64,000 nt of DNA, from positions 1-64,000 of the forward strand of contig LLEY01000082.1 in the NCBI GenBank assembly GCA_001414485.1. The letters are read 5' to 3'. Shown here piece after piece: positions 1 to 9,895 of the stretch. Below the pieces are notes generated by a model. It did not search any database and had not been told where the DNA came from. It was given only the letters and a program-made list of their open reading frames with translations. The stretch comes from Calycina herbarum. Lineage: Eukaryota; Ascomycota; Leotiomycetes; Helotiales; Pezizellaceae. Both the position numbers and the translations under genes were made by a program. Position 1 is the stretch's first letter. Each line of letters opens with the position of its first letter.

Positions 1-1012
1 GATCTTGAGGAGTTGCGGCGGGAGAGAAGAGGGGGGGGGGGGGTTGTTAGGACTTACAAGAGCCCAACAGAAAAGGCTGCCATCAGCTTCACCTTTCTCG
101 ACGGCTTCATATTCAAGTTCCAGACGCATGGCATTGGCAGGATAAGTATGTAGAAGTCGCTTATGAAGCCCCATACACCAGTCGCATAAGGTAGAGCATC
201 TTCAGAGCCGCACTGGCCTTCCAGGAAAGGATTCCAGGCGAGTGCTAGGGGTTTGCACAGAAAAAGGGTCCGGAAGAAGACCACGACGTAGAATATTACG
301 TTGCTCAGGATGCCGAACCAGATGAAGTATTTTATCCTGCGGTTGGATCCAAAAATTCGGTCGAAGCAGAGGAAAAATGTCATTTTGATGGCGAGGACGA
401 TTACTATGTACATGAGTTGTGTGACGAAAAGCAACTGGGAAATAGGTTTAGCTTGTTGAAAGTGCTGTTGGGGCGAGATTGTGATAAAAACTTACCTTGA
501 GACCGGTGAGTAACCACTCAGGAGGGATATCCCAGACATGTCGCCCGATGCCATAGTCTCCAGCTGTTTGTGAGAAGCAATTAGCATTTGACATGCACTG
601 TTTGGCTTGAACAGAAACTCAAGTGGCCTAGAGGGGATAACATACAAGCGATCAATACTCCAGACCATGTCACCGTCGCCGCCTGCCAAAACTATCAATC
701 AAGCCGTAATCAAAGATCAAATTTCTCAACCACTTACCCAGGCAAAAACTGTGACATCTAAGTGACCCGAAGTATTAGCAAAACGTTTAGTTGCGGTGGG
801 AGTCAAGCAAAGGGTTGGAATGAGCCAGGAAGTTGAGGAGTCCTACAATCATCGAGCCCAAAACCTTTGGTAATTGTCAAACGGGTCCAAGTACGCATTG
901 CCACAGCAAGTGTTACTAGCGTGAGACATAATGTATGTAGAATGATGGTCTGCCTTATGTGATCTGGAGGGTCCACGTAGTTGGGAACAATCCCTGGGGG
1001 GAGGTTATCCAT
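1..1012 (-). CDS. Rhodopsin-domain integral membrane protein (partial, 3' end outside window)
   Basis: Exons on the minus strand are 1012-847, 757-738, 682-646, 563-496 and 434-58; the next donor (gtaagt) at 57 leads off the window, so the C-terminus is missing. The joins restore a continuous frame through GLDDYVTVFAW, then DYGIGRHVWDIPPEW. The start at 1012 (MDNLPPGIVPNY) fits the usual short extracellular N-terminus. Several hydrophobic segments are visible, including one around QLMYIVIVLAIKMTFFL and one around FIWFGILSNVIFYVVVFF. This is the fungal 'rhodopsin domain / integral membrane protein' family (Pfam PF20684 type): seven-helix proteins of unknown ligand, very numerous in Pezizomycotina. 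Two exons are tiny (20 and 37 nt). Nothing shows it works with the cluster; it may be a neighbour rather than a member. Confidence 0.85.
31..43. repeat. Poly-G homopolymer run
   Basis: Thirteen consecutive G residues lie just beyond the last visible splice donor of the membrane protein gene, inside its intron. Runs of this kind are prone to length error in sequencing, so the exact count is uncertain. Confidence 0.8.
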
Positions 1013-1988
1013 CACGAGAAGTGGCTGCGCGAAGAGCGAGAATGATGGTTGGGTAGTCTTTACGGATATCGCAAGGTGCTTCGATGAGATAAATTGGCAG
1101 TTTTGCAGAGATTGTTTAAAGAGGAGAAGCGCAAATAGCAGGTATATACAAGCGCCTACACCCTTCCTGTCCACGCGGGACGTGGATCTCGGGCGGCGAG
1201 CCAAGAGGCGAGTGAGTACAAGGATGTAATCCCAAGAATGGATCGAGTAGTTCGGTTTCGAGTCCATGACTCCGGAGTGCAGGTGTCATCCTTCAGAAAT
1301 GGTGTGCTAACAAGGTGTGCGTGATTTGGAAAACTGTCAAGCAAGGCACTTTAATCAGTTAGAACCAACCCTGCAAAGGCTCAATTCAAGAAGCCCTGAA
1401 CCTAATGAGGAAGAATCGCCAGCAAATATTCTTTAAGAACCAACAAAACTACCCTAGCCCGCAGAAATTTATTACAGATATGAAATGGTGGCACTCTGAT
1501 ACCGAGGCGCCGCTGACAGCAATTACCAACCTGTTGCAACCAACACCCGTTGTAGAACCAAGGAGCGTCTAACAACAAGAATCCGTGTGGGAGACATCCA
1601 TGATTGTGCCTTCTCACTGCAGATTATTGAGGCGCACAAAACATATAGCCGGCAGCTGAATGAAGTAGACCGACCAATGGAATATTCCCAAGTTCTGTAG
1701 GAACAGAGTTGGTTGTTCAAAAGAGGAAACCCCCGCAAGAGGTGCATACGAACGCGATACCTTGTAAACCGATGCTTGTGTATTTGCATGATGCGAGTGC
1801 TCAAATTTTCGTCCCCGCTTTAGTTGCACATTATGTCGAGAATCTGGAAGGTACCTGAAAGCCAACGCCCAATTTTGCTGCCACGACTGGCACATATTTT
1901 GAATTCATGAAGATTCAGTCATTGGTAATATTGGGGGAAAAATTTCATGCGTTGGTAGTAGGTATTATTAGCAGATTTATTCCGGACT
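1013..1988. other. Intergenic stretch without a supportable gene
   Basis: Between the start of the membrane protein gene and the stop of the FMO gene there are only short overlapping open frames on the minus strand (about 1402-1895). None shows a recognisable domain or a splice pattern joining them. It probably holds the promoter of the membrane protein gene and the 3' UTR of the FMO gene. Confidence 0.5.
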
Positions 1989-3948
1989 CTATTTGGAAGC
2001 ACCCCCATATCCGTATTTTTGGATAAACTCTGGCTCGAGTCCAGCAAAATCACGAGCCCAGAGTGGAGAGAATAGATCTTTAAACCATCCTTTGCGGTGA
2101 CTGTTGAGCCCGAGGTCTTTAAGTAGAGTATCTGTGTATCCGATGAGCTCAAATGTCATGTTGTTGCCCTCAATTCCACTACTAAGATAGCGTCGCTTGC
2201 ACCAAGTGGTGAATAAGGCCACCTCCTCCTCTTGCTCTTCTTTGGTTGGAAGAACAAGTTTACCGTCTAAATATGCCGTGGCCCATAATGATTGACACTC
2301 TACCGTTGGGAAGTAGTTCCCTACCCCGACCTGACCAATGAAAACAATCGAACGATCCTCAGTTGTACTAGACTCAGATATGGGTGTTATATTCCGATAG
2401 AGTCGATATGGAGTATGGGTAGCAGGTTTGAGGTATACTTCCGGAGGACTGGCGAGCTGTGGAAATGTCGTAAGAACCTTGCGATCGGCTTTGCTTTCTA
2501 GGTCAACCCAGTGGGCTTCTGCAGAATTTTGATGGTCGAGGTGAGGCAAACCAAGTTCTTGACGCTGAATTTCGGTGAAAAACTGTAGCGAAGGTACCCA
2601 ACCTGTACCGCAGAGAACAACATCAGAAGGTATTTCTTCTCCAGCTGCAAGGTGTAGACCGTTTGCATCAAAGCACTTAATATCCCCTTCATAGATGCGA
2701 ACGTTTTTTGCAATAACGTCAAAAAAATCTGCATGATTCAGAAGGCCACCAGTGCAATTTTGCCAGAAAATTCTATCTTAGTCAGAATGATGTAGATGAA
2801 GCAAAGAAATATAAAATGTAAATAACTTACGTGGATTGTGGTTCTAACTTTTGAAACCCCTGAAGACTTTCACGTTGAAAATTAGCTTCCTTTCGTGCAT
2901 CTCCATCGACGGCCCCCCAGAAGCTATTCATGAGTTTCGGCCCATATGTCGATGAATGAAGCAGTCGCGTCCACCAATTGGCGCCGTTCATAAATGAAGG
3001 CGTGAATGAGCCAGCGACTCGGGTCATACCTGCGAGTTCGGTTAGTCCGTCAAAACCGCACGTCAGTTTCAAGTCATAAATACCTATCTCGAACGCATTC
3101 TTGTATGGTCCTTTTCCCGCAGGGGAAAGAAAGAAACCCGGACCAGTTGTTTCCGTAGCTTTGATTATCCAGGATACACTTTTGCCTGCTTTGACGGCTT
3201 CATACGCCATATCCGCCGATGATTTCCCTGCTCCTAGGATAGCAATTCTTTTGACGTCTGGGGACGTTAAAACATCCGATGACCCAAAGTCCTCGTGATG
3301 CAAAATCCGCCCGCCAAATTTCTCCCTGCCTTCTAAGTGAGGTATGTTTGGTATCGAAGTTAAACCGCTCGCGATGATCAACCTAGGTGTGTTGAAAGCT
3401 TGTTGTATACCATCGGCTCCTCGTCCCTGGGAATGGACGTTCCATATTTTGTTGGTCTTCTGTAGTGACTTGACCTCCACCGAGAATTTTATCCTGTCCC
3501 GTAAGGTTTCGCCGAGATAAATGTGACTGTCGACGTAGTTTTCGAGGTACTTTGTTGTGTGCTTCGCCTTGAAAAACTCTAAATAAATATCTTCATCTGG
3601 GGGTCGGGGCATAGGTTCGTCCGAGAATTCAGCAGTTCCCACAGTCCATTGAGTCCAGAATGTATCGTAGCCCCTCCCTAAATTGGGAACAAAATTAGGC
3701 TCAGTTCTACTGAGTGGAAGTAGTGAGGGTGGGGGACACCGTACGTGAATTCCATGTTCCCCCAACACAAGTATCTCTGTCAAGAATCACCAGTCGGGCA
3801 TCAGGGTGAAGATCCAAGTAAAGTTTGGCTGCATAAATGCCCGAAATTCCTGATGGGTGATAAAATTAGCAGAGGGAATGAACTAAACTGCGTGATGCAA
3901 CTCACCTGCTCCAATGACGAGAACATCTACCTCGGTAACTTTACTCAT
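1989..3948 (-). CDS. Flavin-containing monooxygenase (FMO family)
   Basis: Minus-strand exons 3948-3906, 3849-3745, 3677-2831 and 2772-1989 join to 1,779 nt (592 residues). Motifs in order: an FAD Rossmann signature GAGISG at residues 13-18; GGTW after the second beta-strand; the fingerprint FGGRILHHEDF at about 170-180, which is FxGxxxHxxxF; and an NADPH-binding GAGKSS at about 198-203. The TGGLLNH block lies in the C-terminal half. The fingerprint ends in Phe, as in FMO/N-hydroxylating enzymes, rather than the Trp of classical Baeyer-Villiger enzymes, so substrate and reaction are open: C-hydroxylation, ketone oxidation or Baeyer-Villiger insertion. It shares a 630-bp divergent promoter region with the MFS transporter. 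The role as a tailoring oxidase of the terpene scaffold is inferred from its neighbours. The last intron acceptor was chosen as atag at 2773-2776 because it keeps the frame into IFWQNC. Confidence 0.9.
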
Positions 3949-4578
3949 GGCTCTGAAGCGGATTTGGAGAGTTCCTTTGTCTGAATTAAAATACACCAGA
4001 TGGGCTCTGGGGAAAATCTGGAAAGGCTTTCTGCCAGAAACAAAAATGTAGAGAGATATAAAATGAAACGGGCAGAATATTTCTATTGGCGGAGAACCGT
4101 AAGGATTTGCTGTTGGCTTACCTTGCCGTGGGTAGTACAGAGTGAAATTAGGGCGGTAATATTGGCGTCCCTACTCGGTCTGGGTGTGTTGGTGGTCTCA
4201 TTCTCACTCGTCTAAATATACATGGGGGCCGGAGCAACTGAGTAGCAAACGGATTTGGATTGCGCCGCCTGCTGGCTCATGCAGGGTGGGGCCACATCTT
4301 TAAACCTCTTGAAATGATTCGATTCGCAGCCCTATCGCTCCACAAAACGATGATTTGAATCTGACACCGTACGGTTCCTAAAAAGGTTTGCGCTTTTCAA
4401 GCTTGATGACAGGGGACGCGCTGGGCATAAGCTTGATGGCAGTCAGGATCATCTGCATAACACAGTAACTACCTAGCGAAGGGGTACGACAAATCCTGAC
4501 CTTCCCCTTTTCTATCAATTCTACATCGTTCAATTATTCTGTATCTTTTATTTCTCATGTTGTTCCAGGAAAAAAAAT
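3949..4578. promoter_or_regulatory. Bidirectional promoter region, FMO / MFS transporter
   Basis: These 630 bp separate two divergently transcribed genes, so both start here. A perfect 10-bp palindrome, ACCGTACGGT, lies at 4366-4375; its core CCG-TA-CGG is an everted CGG pair, a layout that Zn2Cys6 regulators can bind. Pyrimidine-rich tracts (around 4500-4520 and 4540-4555) precede the MFS start. That any factor binds the palindrome is inference from one site only. Confidence 0.45.
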
Positions 4579-6802
4579 ATGACAATTAAACAGAGCGAAG
4601 AACTTGAATCTCCTGCGCCCAATGTTGAATACTTGACAGGATGGCGCTTTGGAGCCGTTGGCACTGCAATTGTTCTAAGCATGTTCTTGGTATGTCTTGT
4701 CTTGACATCGCCTGCCACACAGTACTGCTGTAATATTCACGATGGCTAACCTGATAGCAATAGGCTTCACTGGATCTAGTACGTGGATCTTGCCCCGCGC
4801 ATACAAACATAGCCAAATAAGCTGACAAAATGCTCCAAGACGATCATCGCCACGGCGATACCGCAAATTACCGATGATTTTCACAGTCTTGGTGATGTGG
4901 GCTGGTATGCCTCTGCCTTGTGTTAGTATCCGCACTATTCTACCACCAAGAATGAGCAAAGCTAATTCAGTAAAGTCCTCACCGTTGCCGCTGCACAGTC
5001 GGTGTGGGGGAAAGCCTTCAAGTACTTTCCAGTGAAGACGGTTTACTTGCTCAGCATAGCAGTTTTTGAAGTTGGAAGTTTGATATGCGGTATGATGCAC
5101 ACCCCATTTAGCTTGAATGCACTTGCTCATAAGGAATAGGCGTGGCACAAAACAGTACAACCCTTATTGTTGGAAGGGCAGTGACGGGTCTCGGCGTTGC
5201 TGGTACTTTTGCAGGATCTTATATTATCATTGGTATCTCCGCGTCGCCTGAGCAAAGGCCAGCCATGACGGGATTTATGGGATCTGCGTATGCTATTGCG
5301 TCAGTCATAGGACCATGTGAGTTACTGAATTCCTGGTTTAATTTTGACTGCCTCCAATACGATGGTCAAATTCTCACATAGAGTCTGGACACTGAATCTC
5401 TTCTTTCCTGCCAATATTTCATGGTCCATTTCAACTAATCTTCATCAAAAAGTGATTGGAGGTGCGCTTACAGACCGCGTAACCTGGCGGTGGTGGTGAG
5501 ATATCCCCGATGCACACCATTCACAAAAGAAGTTACTCACACTCTCATGCAGCTTCTATATCAACCTCCCGTGCGGCGCACTCGCTGCGGCCGCCATTGT
5601 CTTCTTCTTCAAGGTTCCCGCTGGTGTCAAACATACGGAGGCAACCTTGAAGGAGAAGCTGAAGCAGATGGACATTCCGGGTTTTTTGCTTGTAACAGCT
5701 GCAGTCATTTGCTATCTGTTAGCAATGCAATGGGGCGGTGTAATAAAGACGTGGGGTTCTTCCGATGTCATTGGGACATTGGTAGGATGTATTGTTCTCT
5801 TCATTGCCTTCCTTGCTTTGGAATGGTATCAAGGGGAACGGGCGCTCCTACTTCCAAGTATTTTGAAAAACGGAACCATCGCGCGTGGTTGTGCTTTTAG
5901 CTTCTTGCAAGTCCCTCATTTCTTTTGTTCTTCTTGGCTTTTTGGGTGATATGGACTTGCTTCTAACCTTACTAGAATCGCGGGAAACTTTTATATTCTA
6001 CTATACTACCTCCCAATTTATTTCCAGTCTGTTCGAGGCACCAGCGCAACCGAGTCTGGAATCCGAACACTTCCATTGATTCTTGGACTGAGTAGGTTCT
6101 CCGTTCACTTTCCAGAATACAACTAACTGGTCAGCTTTGGTACAAATAATCACAGGGATATCAATCGGTGCTTTTAAAATTTTCAACCCGTTTCTAATAG
6201 CTGGTGGAATTCTCACAACCATTGCTACTGGCTTGATGACAACGCTTGAGGTAGACTCTGGCCATAGCGTTTGGATTGGATACCAGGCTCTTGCTGGGAT
6301 TGGCCTCGGACTTTGCTTCAACGTCTATATCATTATTGTGCAAAATATTGTGCAACCAGAGGAGGTCGCAACTGCGACAGCAATCCTCCTTTGTAAGTGT
6401 TCAAGTCCAAAATTTCTCACTTTCAATCATTTTCGCTAGTTTGTACTGACATTCACAGTCTTCCAATCACTTGGTGGTGCTTTGGTAGTTTCTGCCGCCC
6501 AATCCCTTTTCCAAAACGAACTCCTGAATTCCCTCAGTATCACTAGTCCAAATATCAACCCTGCTACTATTTTCGCCATCGGTGCATCTGAGATTCAATC
6601 CGCATTTTCCAAGGACGAATTATCGGGAATCAATGCAAGTTATATGAAAGCGTTACATATGGCGTTCATCATGGCAATTCCAATGGCGGGCGTTGCAACT
6701 CTGGTGGCATTGAGCCAGAATTGGTTTCGATTAAAGGTTCCTAGTGATGAGGAGAGCAGGGGAACCGAGAGTAAGGATGAGAAAAAAGATGCTAGTGTAT
6801 GA
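4579..6802 (+). CDS. Major facilitator superfamily transporter (DHA2-like drug/toxin efflux)
   Basis: Ten exons: 4579-4689, 4764-4778, 4840-4921, 4976-5089, 5140-5316, 5453-5495, 5553-5906, 5976-6091, 6135-6392 and 6459-6802, joining to 1,614 nt (537 residues). The start has A at -3. The spliced protein shows [14 protein letters not shown] at the first helix, a [10 protein letters not shown] loop, [15 protein letters not shown], and the FYINLPCG block typical of 14-helix DHA2 (DHA14) exporters. Its expected role is plasma-membrane efflux of the cluster product by proton antiport. Exon 2 is a 15-nt microexon encoding ASLDL. Intron 7 begins with GC (gcaagt) rather than GT; no GT donor nearby keeps the frame. 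The C-terminus is charged and lysine-rich. Confidence 0.92.
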
Positions 6803-8015
6803 GAATCTGGCCACTGAATTCCACGGCTATTGGGTATGGTGGGATAACTCAATTGTTTTGTAATATTAATTATTCATTTCTTTGATAGAACATGCGAGGT
6901 TCGTGATACATTCATCCCATATATCACTAAACAAAGGTACCTTTTTTTATAACTTGAATTATTTGTTACGAAATTGGAATCGGAAGTTGATAAGCACCAC
7001 GGTTCACTTTTTCCTAGTTAGGCTTAGTTTTGCGCCTTACGGATTTTTTACAGCGGAAGCCACCCGCGAACGGCACCCGCGAACGGCACCTAATGCATCC
7101 ACCTCCCGCCACGCACAACTGCATGTCTTAGGTGACGAAAGAGGCTCAGCGACGTGCATATTTCTATACCCACTCGGAATTGACATAAAAACAGATGTTA
7201 ACGCAGTACAACACTGTCATTTATCCGGGATATTAATATTAGATTAGAAATGTGGGTAATTCATGGTGTGATGTTATTCGTGGACTTTGTGGCGTGAAAT
7301 CTCGGCTGGGGATCGATTATTTGAGCCGTAGGTCGTACTTCACACCACCCACCAACCCACCCCAGTTAGTAACACAACACTTCGGTCAATAAGTCATGTA
7401 TACCAAAAGTCGACTTGCATTTATTATAGGGTCTACGCACCTGTTAAATTAATTATAATTATTATAAACCACAACCGCGTTTAAATTTAAAGGAAATAAG
7501 ATAATTGCAATTTAGAGCTTTTAAAGTAACAATGTGTTAACTAATAAATATGAAAGGGTGTTAGGTTAAGAAGTTGTAATATACCCTACAAAGTTGTAGC
7601 TGTATAAGTATTTAAACGATAATTGCCGTAGCTGACCTACTCCCAAGCATGCTTGGACCAATTACGGACTCTATACGACCTACGCTCCAAATAATCGATC
7701 CCCTTTTGATCCCCTTTTCTTCTTAGCCTAAGCATTAGCCTGGAGTTAACTTGCTGCCTGGGTACTTTACCCGAGATGACATGCAGTAATGGCCTATGGC
7801 GACTTGCATTTTGCCACCTCACTCTATTCTTTTGAAAAAAGGTGAGCAGAATATCGTTCTTCACGCTAACCCTAGCAATCGCCTCATCTTAATTTCAGGT
7901 TTACCCCCGTGCCCTGTACGTTTAATATGGTATTGTATTGTTTTATTTTAGTAATTTGTACCCTGGCGCTAACTTTGCAGTCCTGGTGATTTCTTTTGAC
8001 AAAATACTTTGATAA
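6803..8015. other. Intergenic region with a 13-bp tandem repeat
   Basis: No gene is supported here; open frames are short and lack domains. It is flanked by the 3' ends of the MFS and cyclase genes, so it is a terminator-only spacer. A 13-bp unit CACCCGCGAACGG occurs twice in a row at 7061-7086. From about 7430 to 7620 the sequence is AT-rich. Confidence 0.5.
7061..7086. repeat. Two tandem copies of a 13-bp GC-rich unit
   Basis: CACCCGCGAACGG is present at 7061-7073 and again at 7074-7086, followed by a third partial start (CACC). It lies in the spacer between convergent genes. Its function is unknown. Confidence 0.85.
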
Positions 8016-9319
8016 CTAAGTTTGTCCAAAAACTATTCGTTGTCCCCACATGTAGAGGCTAGAGATGGTATTCAAAATCATCTTACCCAAAGAAGATGCT
8101 GGAACTTTCGCATTTCCCTCTCTCCCTTTTTCCTTTTCTCCCCAGTCCATCAACGCTAATTGAGCCACGTTATACTCTTCTCCTGGATTATACCGAGGAC
8201 ATTGAATGCTCCAAACAATGTTCCCACTGAGACTCCACAGGATAGCTTGTAAATACCGACGTAAATCCGAAGAGAGATTTTCGTTTTTTACCTGAATATT
8301 TGCGATTGCAACATAGTCGCGCACATATCCCTTCGTTATGATCCTCAATTTCTCGAGGGCGTCATGTTCGCTAATCGAAAACTCGCCCATCAGTACCCAA
8401 ACCGCATTCACAATTTCTCTTTTGCCGCTTTTTTGCGCAGCATCACGTTCCTTCTCCCAAGAGAAGATGTCATTTTGCAAGGCTGCTGCGGCCCAGGCTG
8501 GCGTCATCAATTTTTCGCAAAGCTCCATTTCTGATTGTGGAATAGTGATTGCCATGCCAAATGTTACCACGCCATACCAAAACCTGGTTCAAAGAAATAT
8601 CAGCATGAGATTCAACCGGCCTGAATTCCGAATCACTTAAGGCATTACTTACCACTTGCCAACATCAATGCTTCGATATGGTATATACTCTTCCATAGTC
8701 GTGAAATGCCTCTCATGCTGTCTTCCACCAGCAAGTCGCAAAAACTCCGCCCAGCCTTTCATTGTCGTAAAAGCTCTCTCTTTGTCGATGGCCATCATTT
8801 CTTTGAGAATCAGTGCTTGTATCTTTTTCTTCCCGTCGTCTTTTTTTGCAATGATTGCTCCGCTCTCTGCCCCTTCCAGGAAAGCGGATTGCATGATATC
8901 GTTGGAAGAGTTGAGCTATTGCTCTGTCAGCACTGCCTTTACCAGAGAACTTGTAACCATACCTGTTTTTGATCACAATCCTCTGTTTTATCTAAATATT
9001 TCTCAGCAAATATTTCTAATTTTGGTGCTTTGGCATACATACCATCATACAAAAAGGCAAACTCGTTCGCATAGCTAATAATCTCTAATCTCTCTGGCAA
9101 GCACTCTGGTACTGAAACAGACATGAAGTTCCATTTCGAATCCAAGCCACCTCGGTAAAACTCCAAAGGCTCAACAAAGCGATTCCAATCCCTTTGGCAG
9201 CGAGTAGCCCCAATATCTTCGTTTTGGGATTGCCTGTGCATTCGTAGGGGTATGCCATCACACAGTCCTTGGGTTTCATACTCTGTTGGGTCGACTAGGC
9301 GAGAGTATTGTGGCTCCAT
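8016..9319 (-). CDS. Class I terpene cyclase, stand-alone, related to the cyclase half of chimeric terpene synthases
   Basis: Minus-strand exons 9319-9043, 8991-8963, 8915-8653 and 8583-8016 join to 1,137 nt (378 residues). The first splice join completes the aspartate-rich Mg2+-binding motif DDKTED at residues 92-97. The second metal site, NDIFSWEKE (residues 227-235), matches NDxxSxxxE. The CPRY pair near residue 320 and the GNIVWS segment before it are typical of the cyclase domain of fungal chimeric synthases such as fusicoccadiene synthase. Those enzymes are about 700 residues or more because a prenyltransferase domain follows; here a stop comes soon after the cyclase, and no prenyltransferase motif was seen downstream. 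It should ionise a C20 or C25 prenyl diphosphate supplied in trans and form a polycyclic hydrocarbon. Product unknown. It diverges from P450-1 and is the presumed scaffold enzyme of the cluster. Confidence 0.9.
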
Positions 9320-9895
9320 TCTCGCTTGGAAGAGTTCAATATCAGGATTGCTTGGATTTTGAATTGATGTAGAAAGTAAGTTGAGTTATAACGAAGAGGA
9401 TTTGTCGGTTTAGATGGAGACTTGGATTGGATTTTCTTACAGGGCCGGACTAGCACTTGAATACCAGCATCTTTGGAGCCCTGGAGCCAATGGAGCCTGG
9501 TTTAACTACGGAGTAAGGCTGGTTCAGTTCCTAAGTTTGTTCTAATCAGCTAGTCAGTGAAATTCAGATATAATTTCATGCACCAACCGTTGGAGCTCTT
9601 ATCGATGCATGCATTGCATGCAACCCCACCACCGGATTTCTGCGAGTAAGCCTCACGGGGCATGTTCACCGGTCCTTGAAAACCGCCCGAATCGGGCATG
9701 ATTCCGTGCTTACATGCAGCACAGCTGAAGAAAAGACGTTGGAAATACCATGCCGAAGATAGAACAGCGGTTGGTTCTTGGCATACGAACAAACAGTGTA
9801 TATCCTGGAGTTGAAGTTAGAGGGTACCGCTTCCGCCATCAAAGAATTTTGAGGAGAAAATCTTCAGAACTTTTTCTCTTCACCGACTAAGGGCC
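9320..9895. promoter_or_regulatory. Bidirectional promoter region, terpene cyclase / P450-1
   Basis: These 576 bp separate the divergent cyclase and first P450. A palindrome GCCCGA-A-TCGGGC lies at 9685-9697, and the octamer TGCATGCA occurs at 9606-9613 and 9615-9622. Such symmetric sites between two co-functional genes could be regulator-binding sites. No matching regulator gene is in the window. Confidence 0.4.

Noticed and set aside
981..1229. Plus-strand open frame overlapping the start of the membrane protein gene
   Set aside because: It is antisense to a well-supported exon, has no domain, and is explained as a shadow.
1402..1895. Overlapping minus-strand frames between the membrane protein and FMO genes
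   Set aside because: No motif, no consistent splicing between frames and no recognisable family; kept as intergenic.
1989..3948. Calling the FMO a Baeyer-Villiger monooxygenase
   Set aside because: The fingerprint ends in Phe (FGGRILHHEDF), not the Trp expected for classical Baeyer-Villiger enzymes; left as FMO family with open chemistry.
6882..7247. 121-residue plus-strand frame after the MFS gene
   Set aside because: Composition is not protein-like, it includes the 13-bp tandem repeat, and no domain is visible.
8338..9078. Several plus-strand frames opposite the terpene cyclase
   Set aside because: They are mirror frames of cyclase exons; the minus-strand model has both metal-binding motifs and proper splice sites.
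8016..9319. Bifunctional chimeric terpene synthase
   Set aside because: No prenyltransferase domain follows; the stop at 8016 ends the frame and no exon with a second aspartate-rich motif was found.
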